A DNA stretch of 64,000 nt from JBCCGL01 sp039029275 (GTDB lineage: Bacteria > Pseudomonadota > Gammaproteobacteria > JBCCGL01), in the NCBI GenBank assembly GCA_039029275.1, contig JBCCGL010000013.1, forward strand, positions 85,997 to 149,996, written 5' to 3'. Below are positions 50,581 to 60,100 of this stretch, in pieces. Made by a program: the position numbers and the translations under genes. The notes beneath the pieces were generated by a model, which worked only from the letters and a program-made list of their open reading frames with translations, made no database searches and had not been told where the DNA came from. Numbering within the stretch: position 1 is the first letter of the stretch; the number at the start of each line of letters is the position of its first letter.

Positions 50581-50916
50581 TTATTCGTCTTCGCTAAAGA
50601 CGCGGCGTAGTTCGATGTTTAAGATCGCAACTCCATCCTGAAGCTGCTTAACTTGCTCAATATAGCGCACACTGCTCAGATCACTGGGCGACAGCACAAA
50701 TTCGTAAGGTCGCCAAGGTTCCAATTGTGCTTGATTTTCGTTGTACATCGCGTCGATATCTCGTTGGTTATGCATATCAAACTCGGCCTTCACTATGAGA
50801 TTATGTTTCGCTGCCGAGCCTGATCGTTGTCGCCAGGACTTGATCGGTTCAGCGGCACGCTGTGTCAAAACTTTAGTATGACTACCGTGAAATGCACTAA
50901 CAGTGCCAAGAATCAC
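50581..50916 (-). CDS. Hypothetical protein coupled to rarA, 111 aa
   Basis: I do not recognise the family. The GTG start overlaps the rarA stop by 4 nt (GTGA), so it is probably translated with rarA. The protein is soluble by appearance, with a basic first half and an acidic, Leu/Val/Ile-containing second half (PYEFVLSPSDLSSV, VKQLQDGVAILNIELRRV). There are no Cys residues, signal or membrane helix. A shorter start at an internal Met (residue 48) cannot be excluded. Base composition is like the surroundings. Confidence 0.55.
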   Translation of the reverse strand: MILGTVSAFHGSHTKVLTQRAAEPIKSWRQRSGSAAKHNLIVKAEFDMHNQRDIDAMYNENQAQLEPWRPYEFVLSPSDLSSVRYIEQVKQLQDGVAILNIELRRVFSEDE

Positions 50917-52238
50917 GTCTTGTGATTTCTTTCTCTGAGATATCGCAGTTTTTCGCCGATTTGTGTTTCAAGTCCGCGATCAGCCGGTTGATAGTAGATT
51001 TGCTCGCCAATGCTGTCAGGAAAATAGGTTTCACCCGCAGCGAAAGCGTCTTCTTCGTTGTGTGCGTATCGATACTCGGCCCCATGCCCCATCGATTTCA
51101 TCAGTTCAGTCGGTGCGTTGCGTAAATGAAGCGGGACCTCGGCGTTGCCGTGGGTTTTGACTGCGTCACGCGCTTCGTTGTACGCCATGTACGCGGCATT
51201 GCTTTTGGCTGCACACGCCAGATAGACAATCGCCTGTCCGATGGCGAGTTCTCCCTCAGGGCTGCCGAGCCGTTCATACGCTTGCCACGCGTGCAGTGAC
51301 AGTTGCAGCGCGCGAGGGTCGGCGTTGCCGATATCCTCGGAAGCGATGCGCACGACCCGCCGCGCGATATAGAGCGGGTCGCAGCCGCCGTCAATCATCC
51401 GGCAAAACCAGTAAAGCGCGGCGTCAGGGTTGCTCCCGCGCACAGATTTGTGCAGTGCGGATATCTGGTCATAGAGTATGTCGCCACCCTTGTCGAAGTG
51501 GCGGAAACTATCCCGGGTGACTTCGGCAAGCACCGATTCGTTAATCTCGCCACCGTCTTCGACCAGATCGGAGGCAATTTCCAACAGCATCAAAGCCCGA
51601 CGTGCGTCGCCATCGGCGACCTTTGCCAAGGTTTCCTGCACCGAGCCCTCACATTTGAGAGACCGGGCCCCAAGCCCGCGCTCCTTGTCCTTCAGTGCGC
51701 GATTGATAATCCGCACGAGTTCTTGATCTTCCAATCGCTTCAGCACATAGACACGCACGCGCGAGAGCAAGGCATTGTTCAACTCAAACGACGGATTTTC
51801 GGTGGTAGCACCGACAAAGTAGACCGTGCCATCCTCGACGTGCGGTAAAAAGGCGTCTTGTTGGGATTTGTTAAACCGATGCACTTCGTCGACAAACAAG
51901 ACTGTGCGCTCGCCGCTGGTATCGCGGAATGTGCGCGCCTGATCCACCGCAGCACGAATATCCTTGACACCACTGAGAACCGCCGACAACGCCAGAAACT
52001 GCGCGCCACAATCGTGCGCAATCATTCGCGCCAGCGTCGTTTTTCCTGTTCCGGGTGGCCCCCAAAAAACCATCGAGTGCAGGCGGTCATTTTCCAGTGC
52101 CTGGCGCAGGGTGCTGTTTGCTCCAAGCAGATGGCTTTGCCCGTAAAACTCTGCCAGTGAGCCGGGTCGCATGCGATCAGCCAGCGGGCGCATGGTTATG
52201 TCAGTGCCAGTTTCGCCCAGTAGAGACGGCTGATCCAA
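50913..52238 (-). CDS. rarA: Replication-associated recombination protein A (RarA/MgsA), 441 aa
   Basis: AAA+ ATPase acting at stalled replication forks. Walker A is WGPPGTGKTTLARMIA, Walker B LFVDEVHRFNKSQQDAF, sensor 1 FVGATTENPSFELNNALLSR, and the C-terminal tetramerisation region contains ALYWFCRMIDGGCDPLYIARR and ASEDIGNADPRAL. The length and motifs are fully typical. It lies 9 nt after lolA on the minus strand, as in many gammaproteobacteria. Confidence 0.98.
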   Translation of the reverse strand: MDQPSLLGETGTDITMRPLADRMRPGSLAEFYGQSHLLGANSTLRQALENDRLHSMVFWGPPGTGKTTLARMIAHDCGAQFLALSAVLSGVKDIRAAVDQARTFRDTSGERTVLFVDEVHRFNKSQQDAFLPHVEDGTVYFVGATTENPSFELNNALLSRVRVYVLKRLEDQELVRIINRALKDKERGLGARSLKCEGSVQETLAKVADGDARRALMLLEIASDLVEDGGEINESVLAEVTRDSFRHFDKGGDILYDQISALHKSVRGSNPDAALYWFCRMIDGGCDPLYIARRVVRIASEDIGNADPRALQLSLHAWQAYERLGSPEGELAIGQAIVYLACAAKSNAAYMAYNEARDAVKTHGNAEVPLHLRNAPTELMKSMGHGAEYRYAHNEEDAFAAGETYFPDSIGEQIYYQPADRGLETQIGEKLRYLRERNHKT

Positions 52239-52247
52239 GGTTGGGGA

Positions 52248-52871
52248 CTAATTTTCGGTGGCGTCGATAATATCGACGCCGGAGGGTGGCGTGAACGCGA
52301 ACAGTTGTTCGTCTGCGTTCATGTTCATTTCAAAGTTATTGAATCGAATTTGCGTGGCCTGTCCGAATTGATCGCGCAGCTCCATGACTTCGAGCGCGGT
52401 CTCGCTTAGCCCCATATAAATCTTTTCAAAATCTGTGTCGCGCACTTTGGGCTGCAACTCAACCCACTGCAAACCTTCGCGTTCACCGAGATCGCGCAGT
52501 TCAAAGTCGAGATCGAGCGGCCGATTTTCGCTCAGCAGCATGATGGGTGCATTGCCAAGCGCGCGATCCAGTGTTTTGACGGTAACTTGTTCAAGATCGG
52601 TGTCATAAATCCAGAGCTTCTCACCGTCCGCTATAATTGATTGCACGTAGGGCTCGCGGTAATCCCAGCGAAACTTACCGGGCCGCTTTAAAATCACCGC
52701 GCCTCTGGACTCTTGAATCGGCTGTGAGTCAGCGTCATACAGGGTTTGAATAAAACCGGCCTGAAACGTGATCAAGTCACCAGTGAATTGGTTAAGCCGC
52801 TCGAGCGCGCTGGCCTGCGCGGCGGCCTGGAAAATGAATAGCGATAGAAAAATTGAAACAGGTTTAAACAC
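52248..52871 (-). CDS. lolA: Outer-membrane lipoprotein carrier LolA, 207 aa
   Basis: Periplasmic chaperone that ferries lipoproteins from LolCDE to LolB. It has a signal peptide (to about AQASA) and the LolA beta fold with FQAGFIQTLYDADSQPIQESRGAVILKRPGKFRWDYREPY cut across residues about 38-78, and WIYDTDLEQVTVKTLDRAL. The length is normal. It starts with GTG without an obvious ribosome binding site. It heads the lolA-rarA pair. Confidence 0.95.
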   Translation of the reverse strand: MFKPVSIFLSLFIFQAAAQASALERLNQFTGDLITFQAGFIQTLYDADSQPIQESRGAVILKRPGKFRWDYREPYVQSIIADGEKLWIYDTDLEQVTVKTLDRALGNAPIMLLSENRPLDLDFELRDLGEREGLQWVELQPKVRDTDFEKIYMGLSETALEVMELRDQFGQATQIRFNNFEMNMNADEQLFAFTPPSGVDIIDATEN

Positions 52872-53025
52872 GGTGTGAGGCCACTAAAAAAACGGTTTCA
52901 TCATATCATCGACGACTTATGGTTGGCGGGGATTCGTCTTGTGAGTTGGCAATAATTTAATCAGTACTTGTACATCACGCGCGACTTGATTAGTTTCTGT
53001 GAATCTCAGCCACGAAAAAATCGCG

Positions 53026-54555
53026 ATGTCCCGCCCAAATATTCTGTGGATTTGTACCGATCAGCAGCGTTCTGACAGCCTCGGCTGTTATGGAAACCCC
53101 GTTGTGCGGACACCAAACATCGACTCGATTGCTGAAGGTGGTGTGCGATTTAATCGACACATCACACCGATGCAGATTTGCTCGCCGAGTCGAGCGACCA
53201 TGTTTACCGGGCTCTATCCTCGACATCATCAGTTGATCACGAACGGTCGTGCGCTCGACCCTGAGATCCCGACCCTGACCCAGCAACTTGCAGACGCTGG
53301 CTATCGCACACACAGCGTCGGGAAACAGCACCTCGAACCGATTTTGGCACCGGCAGAATTGAATCTGCCAGATTCACGTGCGTTCTGGAAAAATCCCGCG
53401 AACAAGGACTGGAATGGCCCCTACTACGGGTTCCAGACTATCGATCTCCTGATCGGAGAATCCGACACCGCGGCGATTTCCGGACACTACGCCAATTGGT
53501 TGCGAGAAAACCACCCCGATGCCGATCGCTTGCTAAAAGTAGCCGCAGCGCCCGAAACGCCTCCCGCCGATTTGGATGAAATCTGGCGCTCCGCAATACC
53601 AGCTGAACTCCACTACAACAGCTGGATCAGCAACTGCGCCAGCGACTTTGTCGAATCGTCGTCGCGCGATGAACCGTTCTTTCTTTTTGTCTCATACCCC
53701 GACCCGCATCACCCGTTTGCACCTCCGATTCACTACGCTGATCGCTACAAACCCGACGACATGCCTTTGCCGCGAATCGATTCCGATGAACGCGAGAGAC
53801 TGCCGGGCTATTACGAGGACTTGTTCCCGACCGATGGCGGCTTTCGGGAGCTCTACTGGGCCGCGACCAATCTGGAAGCCGGCTCGATGATTTCCACCCG
53901 TGGCGTCAGCGACCAAAGCATGCAGCGTGCTATTGCGCACACCTGTGGCATGATCGAGATGATCGACGACGGGGTTGGTCAGATTCTGCAGTCGCTCGTC
54001 GATGCAAACGTCCGCGACAATACCGTCGTTCTGTTCACATCCGACCATGGCGAACTGCTCGGCACACACGGCTTGCTGCACAAAGGTCCACCGAGTTACA
54101 AACAACTGGTTGAGGTTTCACTGCTGATCCAGGGGCCGGCTGTATTGAACGGACACGTGAGCGACGAACTCACCAATCACATTGATCTAACACCCACGTT
54201 TCTTGATCTTGCCGGTGTGGCAACACAAAACACGCGCGTTGACGGCGAATCACTCAAACCGATTTTGCACGGCACATCCGGTTGGACCCGCGATGCGACA
54301 TTTGGCGAATACCACCCGACGGTTAAACCGGAACTTTACAACCAGACGATTCGCACAAAAAAATGGCGGCTGAGTGTTTACCCTGAAAGTTCACAGTGGG
54401 GTGAGCTGTTCGATTTGGAAGTTGACCGCGATGAACACAACAATCTGTTTTACGACGCCTCTTACGAATCGATCAAACAAGAGCTGGCAGCCCGACTGGC
54501 CAAAGATTTTGCGCCGCAGGCAACTGTCGACTGCCCGCTACTTTGCAAGTGGTGA
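53026..54555 (+). CDS. Cys-type sulfatase (alkaline phosphatase superfamily), 509 aa
   Basis: Sulfuric ester hydrolase. The sulfatase signature ICSPSRATMFTG carries the Cys (residue 52) that must be converted to formylglycine. Metal ligands are in WICTDQQRSD near the N-terminus and FTSDHGELLGTHG further on, with HSVGKQHLE and a late KGPPSYKQLVEVSLLI. I use the ATG at 53026, where relatives begin (MSRPNILWICTDQQR); a GTG 9 codons upstream is also open. No signal peptide, so a cytoplasmic location is suggested. No formylglycine-generating enzyme or anaerobic maturase is encoded nearby. Substrate unknown; choline sulfate or sulfated sugars are options. Confidence 0.92.
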   Translation: MSRPNILWICTDQQRSDSLGCYGNPVVRTPNIDSIAEGGVRFNRHITPMQICSPSRATMFTGLYPRHHQLITNGRALDPEIPTLTQQLADAGYRTHSVGKQHLEPILAPAELNLPDSRAFWKNPANKDWNGPYYGFQTIDLLIGESDTAAISGHYANWLRENHPDADRLLKVAAAPETPPADLDEIWRSAIPAELHYNSWISNCASDFVESSSRDEPFFLFVSYPDPHHPFAPPIHYADRYKPDDMPLPRIDSDERERLPGYYEDLFPTDGGFRELYWAATNLEAGSMISTRGVSDQSMQRAIAHTCGMIEMIDDGVGQILQSLVDANVRDNTVVLFTSDHGELLGTHGLLHKGPPSYKQLVEVSLLIQGPAVLNGHVSDELTNHIDLTPTFLDLAGVATQNTRVDGESLKPILHGTSGWTRDATFGEYHPTVKPELYNQTIRTKKWRLSVYPESSQWGELFDLEVDRDEHNNLFYDASYESIKQELAARLAKDFAPQATVDCPLLCKW

Positions 54556-55419
54556 TTACTCAATCGCCAGATTATTCTTGATTTCGTTGATAACCGCCAT
54601 TCGCGGTGCGTTATCTCGAAACACCAGCGCAATCTTTCGCGCATAGCGCTGCTCTTCGATTGGGGCCACATCCAGACCATCCTGAATCTCGTGAAACCCC
54701 GCCCATTGCGGTAACAGGGACGCCCCCATGCCCTCCTCGACCAGTTTGACAATTGCCTCCAATGCGTCAAGCTCGCAAAGAACGCTTGGACGCAGAGACT
54801 GATCCAGCAAATAAGCGTGGGCAAGCGCCCCACCCCAGGATGATTTGTCGTACGCGATGTAAGGATTTTGAATCAATACTTCGTTCACCGGGAGCTTTGA
54901 TCTCGATCGCTTCGAAACGCACAAGAGTTTCTCGCGCCGTATCAGGTGCGCCTCATATTCATCGGACAGGGGATAGTTTGGTAACACCACAATCGCGGCA
55001 TCGATCCGATTCTGCTCAAGATCGGCGATCAGTGATCGCGATGTTCCGGGTGTAATCGTCAAAGCCAGAGTTGGAGAGTGCTCGCTCAAGGCACGCACAA
55101 CCTTGGGCAGAATCCCGGTCAATGCCGTTGAGATGGCGCCGACGTTAAACCGACCGCCGAGATCCGTCCCCTGACTGTCCGCCGCAAGCAAGCGGGATTC
55201 GGCCACAACCCGTCGCGCGCGCGGGAGCATCCGAGTGCACGCTTCAGTGGGTACGGCTCGGTGCCCCTGTCGATTTAACAGCGCCACCCCGTACTCTCGT
55301 TCGAGTGACTGAATGCGCTGACCGATGGCGGCGGGTGTAAGATGTTGCTGCCGCGCTGCCTGAGCGATTGAACCGTTCTCGACAACAGCGATTAGGCTGT
55401 CAAGGAATCGTGTATCCAA
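54556..55419 (-). CDS. LysR-type transcriptional regulator, 287 aa
   Basis: N-terminal winged helix (FLDSLIAVVENGSIAQAARQ, then HLTPAAIGQRIQSLEREYG) and a C-terminal substrate-binding-like domain (about 90-285). The start appears to be TTG at 55419, with no ATG or GTG in reach, which suggests weak translation. Its stop abuts that of the sulfatase gene directly, and it faces the class-V aminotransferase gene across 232 nt, the typical position for a LysR controlling a divergent target. Effector unknown. Confidence 0.88.
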   Translation of the reverse strand: MDTRFLDSLIAVVENGSIAQAARQQHLTPAAIGQRIQSLEREYGVALLNRQGHRAVPTEACTRMLPRARRVVAESRLLAADSQGTDLGGRFNVGAISTALTGILPKVVRALSEHSPTLALTITPGTSRSLIADLEQNRIDAAIVVLPNYPLSDEYEAHLIRREKLLCVSKRSRSKLPVNEVLIQNPYIAYDKSSWGGALAHAYLLDQSLRPSVLCELDALEAIVKLVEEGMGASLLPQWAGFHEIQDGLDVAPIEEQRYARKIALVFRDNAPRMAVINEIKNNLAIE

Positions 55420-55600
55420 TAGTTTTTGTTTTGATATTAGAAAAATAAATACATTATCTTTTTATAAAACTTATTGCTAGTGTGCGCGCTTGATCGGTTT
55501 CAGTAACCCGCATTGATTGATCAGCGAGAACAACGCGAGCAAGGCGCATTTCCCTGTTTAACCGATATTCCGGCTGGGACCGAATGTGGCGCACTAAAAA

Positions 55601-55630
55601 TTGAAATCACTTTAATTTTGTAAATTAAAC
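55601..55630 (+). promoter_or_regulatory. Candidate promoter of the class-V aminotransferase gene
   Basis: TTGAAA (55601-55606) followed after 18 nt by TTAAAC (55625-55630), in an AT-rich segment of the LysR divergent region. The -10 is poor, as expected for a LysR-activated promoter. Confidence 0.3.
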
Positions 55631-55640
55631 TACTGATAAA

Positions 55641-55645
55641 AAGGG
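55641..55645 (+). promoter_or_regulatory. Ribosome binding site of the class-V aminotransferase gene
   Basis: AAGGG lies 6 nt upstream of the ATG at 55652 and fixes that start. Confidence 0.6.
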
Positions 55646-55651
55646 TTATAA

Positions 55652-56905
55652 ATGTTCACACCCAACTTACTTGCCCAGATTCGCGACCGCTTCCACCACG
55701 TCGATAATTGCCCGTATCAGGGCACTCGCGCGTTTTTCGAAAATGCGGGCGGCTCGTTGACGCTTAAGTCAGTTGTCGAAGTGAACACGCACTTGTCCGC
55801 GATTCCGGATAATCAGGGCCGTGACAATCCCGCTTCGCATGAGCTGGTTCGCATCATCGATAAGGCGCGCGACGACATGCTGCTGTTTCTCGGTGCCAGC
55901 GAAGGCAAGGTGTTCGTCGGCGAAAGCGGCACGGAGTTGATCTTCCGCATGCTGCGTGCGGCGATTCTGGGCGCGCCGCAGGGCGGCAATGTGCTCGGCA
56001 GCACCTTGGAGCATCCCGCAACTGTCAGCGCCTGCAAACGCTGGGCGGGCGTCACCGATAAAGAATACGTAGCGATCCCACACGCTAACGATACCGCAAC
56101 CGTTACCCCAGATGACTATGCCAAATACGTTATGCCAGACACGCGCGTCGCAACCATCATTCAAACCAGTCCGGTAACCGGAATGGGGGTCGATGTGAAA
56201 GCGGTTGTCGATGTGATTCGAAATGTATCGCCGGAGTGCCTCATTATCGTTGACGGCATCCAGCACGCGGCTCATGGCGCGGTTCACGTTGATGACTATC
56301 GCATCGACGGTTTCGCCGTATCTGCCTACAAAGTGTTTTCCAAACACAACTATGGCGTCGCCTGGGTCTCACCCCGCTTGAGTACTTTTCCGCACGACCA
56401 TTTGGACGGAACCCCCGACGATTTCTGGGAGATGGGCACACGAGACACATCCGCTTATGCCACGTTCTCGGAAGTCGTCAACTACCTCGACTGGCTCGGC
56501 AGTGAGTTTTCACAAAGCGATGATCGGCGCGCCCGGCTGCTCGCCGCAGGTAAAGCGATGGCCGAACACGAGGCAGATCTGGTCGACCTCATGATAAACG
56601 GCATGGACGGCGTACCAGGACTGCGAGACATGCCACAGGTTTTTGTCATTGGCGGGCACGACAACAACGCGCGCGAAGGATTGGTGTCCCTGATCGTCGA
56701 TGGCGTGCCGTCCGCTGACGTTGTGCGAACCTTGAACGAGAACGGCGTACGAACGCACGTTCGCAAAAACGACTATTTCTCAGGCAACATTCTGACACCT
56801 TTGGGAGAGGAGACCTGCGTACGGGTGTCGATGTGTCATTACAACTCAGGTGATGAGGTCAAACGGTTTCTCGATGTGATGAGGTCTATTGTCGAGGAAA
56901 AGTAA
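55652..56905 (+). CDS. Class-V aminotransferase (cysteine desulfurase-like fold), 417 aa
   Basis: PLP enzyme. It has an N-terminal FFENAGGSLTLKSVV, the segment VDGIQHAAHGAVHVDDYRID with the cofactor Asp/His, and the PLP lysine in FAVSAYKVFSKHNYG. The fold is the isopenicillin-N-epimerase/cysteine desulfurase/kynureninase group. There is no clear desulfurase Cys loop motif by eye, so amino-acid transamination, lyase or epimerase activity are all possible. It is divergently transcribed from the LysR gene and probably regulated by it; the sulfatase is on the LysR gene's far side. Substrate unknown. Confidence 0.85.
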   Translation: MFTPNLLAQIRDRFHHVDNCPYQGTRAFFENAGGSLTLKSVVEVNTHLSAIPDNQGRDNPASHELVRIIDKARDDMLLFLGASEGKVFVGESGTELIFRMLRAAILGAPQGGNVLGSTLEHPATVSACKRWAGVTDKEYVAIPHANDTATVTPDDYAKYVMPDTRVATIIQTSPVTGMGVDVKAVVDVIRNVSPECLIIVDGIQHAAHGAVHVDDYRIDGFAVSAYKVFSKHNYGVAWVSPRLSTFPHDHLDGTPDDFWEMGTRDTSAYATFSEVVNYLDWLGSEFSQSDDRRARLLAAGKAMAEHEADLVDLMINGMDGVPGLRDMPQVFVIGGHDNNAREGLVSLIVDGVPSADVVRTLNENGVRTHVRKNDYFSGNILTPLGEETCVRVSMCHYNSGDEVKRFLDVMRSIVEEK

Positions 56906-57035
56906 ATAGGGATTACAGATCATTTTCCTTAAATGTCTGTCAGTCATCAATTCCCATAATCTTTATGTGAACCCTTAAGCAACATTGTTGCGAGCTACAA
57001 GCCGTTAGCCAGTGATTCAGTAACAATTCATTCGT

Positions 57036-57051
57036 CGGCTCAATGGAGCCG
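57036..57051. other. Intergenic hairpin upstream of the giant gene
   Basis: CGGCTC (57036-57041), loop AATG, GAGCCG (57046-57051). No T-run follows. It lies about 130 nt after the aminotransferase stop and 120 nt before the next start, and two weaker dyads follow it (57061-57080 and about 57094-57118). Confidence 0.4.
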
Positions 57052-57172
57052 GTCGTCGTGCGAGCAAATTTTGTCGCTCGATCGTGATTGTATGCTGATC
57101 GCGCCTCAAACGGGGTCAGCGTAATGTAAACCCGGCATTCAGGAAAACCCTATACAAGACGAGAATTACTGG

Positions 57173-60100
57173 ATGCATCAACCCTTCCCAACAACCTCTC
57201 GAGGCATCCAGCTCGCTCTGGTTTTATTAGCCGCGCTAGTGTTGCTTTTGCAACCGTCGTTCGCTGCAGCTCAAAATACTGAAAAACCGCGACTTTTGGT
57301 TCTGGCTGATATTGGGGGCGACCCTGACGATGAGCAATCACTTGTCAGGCTTTTGAACTATTCAAATGAGTTCAAAATTGAGGGTCTCATCGCTGCCAGC
57401 AACCAGCACCATGGTCTCTACATCCAGCCTGTGCTGATTGAAAATCAGATAAATGTGTACGCACAAGTGCGGGGCAATTTGTTACTCCATAAAAGCGGGT
57501 TCCCCAGCGCAGATTATTTGCTGGAGCGAGTGAAAAATGGGAACCCGAGAAATGGAATGGCGTACGTCGGCGCAGGACATGATACGGATGGTTCAAACTG
57601 GATCCTAGACCGTATTCAAGACTCCTCGCCGCAGCCACTCAACATATCAGTTTGGGGCGGAACAACAGATTTGGCCCAGGCGCTTTGGCGTATTCGGCAA
57701 ACACTGCAGGACCAGGGACGAGAACTTGAGCTTCCGGGCTTGATATCCAAGCTTCGCGTTTTCGCGATAGTAGACCAGGATGATTCGGGACCCTGGATTC
57801 GCCAGGAGTTTCCATCTCTTTTTTATATACGCAGTGAAAATCCCGATGACACACGTCTTTCCGGGTTTACCGGGATGTATCTGGGGGGAGACGAAGAGTT
57901 AACATCCAGAACCTGGATCGAGGACAACATTTACGGCCACGGACCGCTTGGGGAGCTCTATCCGGACGAAACGGAAACTTTCAGCAATCCAAACGACGCC
58001 ATCAAAGAAGGCGATACACCTTCGTGGTTGTACTTTCTTCCGAATGGTTTCAATGACCCATCGCAGCCTTCGTTTGGTTCTTGGGGCGGCAGATTCAATC
58101 AGTTGCAAGACGGCAGCAACCACTTTGAAGACGCTAGAGATACGCCTGAAAACAACCTTGATCCGGATGCGCAGTTTCAGGCTGCTGTGAACCGCTGGCG
58201 ACTCGCATTTCAAAATGATTTCTCTGCGCGAATGGACTGGAATCATCGCTCATTTGCCAACGCGAATCACAACCCTGTCGCGTCAATATCAGCGGGCGAT
58301 CTGATCACGGTGAATTCGGGAGACATCGTGTCTCTCGATGCAAGTCAATCGACTGATCCCGACAACGACAACCTTGTTTTTAAATGGTGGCAATACCGCG
58401 AACCAGGCAGCTATAGCGGCAGCATTGACTTGCAGAATAGTTCCAGCCAATTCAGCAGCTTTGTTGCACCGCCTGTTAATTCCACTGAAACAATTCACAT
58501 CATTCTGGAAGTCACAGATACCGGTTCACCGCAGTTAACCGACTATCGCCGTCTGATCGTTACCGTTGAAAGCAACGGCCCAACAACGACTGCACTCGCT
58601 GATAACTTTGATGACAATCAACTTGATGATCACTGGCAAATTTTCGGCGATCTGAACGTTGTTGAAGTAGGCGGGCAAATTCAGATCGACACCGAGAACA
58701 CCAGTGCGACTTCGCGCGGAAGCAGTCTCGTTCAAAGCTATCCAGTTAACGTGTTGAGCCCGTTCGCTTACGATTTGCAAGTTACAGTTCCCGATACCTC
58801 GAGTAACCAATCGACCGGTTTGTTCTTCACCCCGTCGCCGACCTTTACCACCGACGGGACACCGCTGGATAGCGTTCAGGTCGAAATTATCGGATCCGAG
58901 CTTTGGGTACTCTCCAGCGGTGGGCTCAATCAATCGATAGGCAATGTCGTTGCCGGACAATCACTGCAGATTAACGCGATCATTGACCAAACCGATTTGA
59001 CCGTCAGTGTTGATGGCGTTGTACAGTTTTCAGGCGCGCACTTGCATACTGGATTGACGGGTGACGTCTATTTAGGGTTCGGCGCTAAAAATCGAAGTGA
59101 CAGCCAAGGCGGCATTGTTCGATTTGACAACTTTCTAATCAGTGGCGATCAAGATACGCAGAACCAGGCACCTCTCGTTTATGCGGGATCCGACCACGTT
59201 CTTTTACTTCCCAACAGCGGTGTGAGTCTTCAACCTCTGGTATCTGACGATGGTTTGCCAACTGGCACTCTTACAACGACGTGGTCTGACGCAGGAGGCT
59301 CGAACCAAGTTGTATTCGATGATGCGTCATCTGAATCCACAATTGCTCACTTCTCGTCGCCCGGCACCTACACATTGCAGTTTACTGTTGATGATGGACA
59401 ACTGCAGACTACCGATGAGCTTGTGGTCGATGTATTTGCTGAAGGATCTGTGACATCCCTACCAACCGCCTCTCCTTCTGGCGGCGCGTATGTGGGCAGC
59501 GTTGAAGTCACCTTAAGCTCTGCGACGACCAACGCGAATATTTACTACACGCTGGACGGCAGCGTTCCGGATTCAAGCTGCGCACTTTACAGCGCACCGT
59601 TTGCTGTTATGCAGTCCGACGCAGTCGACGATGTCGTAAACCTTCGTGCGATTGCTATCGCTGACGGCTTTGCACCGAGCCCGGTTGCAAGTACCGAATT
59701 CACCATTACCGTCGATCCTGATAGCGACGAAGATAGTTTGCCGGACACATGGGAGATTCGATTTTTCGAAGACTTAAGCCAGGACGGCTCTGATGATAAT
59801 GACAATGACGGTTCGACCAATCTGCAAGAGTATCAGGACGCCACCGACCCAACTTTGAGTAATACGGCATTCGTGCATACGTTTGCGATTCAGGTCGATT
59901 CGATTGACGATGATGCTGTGGAGCGCGCCAGTGGCGATGTGTCGATCGACGAGTCCAACCTTGATATTGTTCAGCCGGAACAATCAATCACTGGCATTCG
60001 ATTTTCAAATGTCGCGTTGCCAACAGGCAGCACAGTTCTTTCTGCTCATCTTCAATTTACGACCGGCACAACCAGCAGTGACCTGGCGTCTATTTTGATT

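Noticed and set aside
55769..56347. 192-codon minus-strand frame opposite the class-V aminotransferase gene
   Set aside because: Antisense shadow; the forward gene has clear PLP-enzyme motifs.
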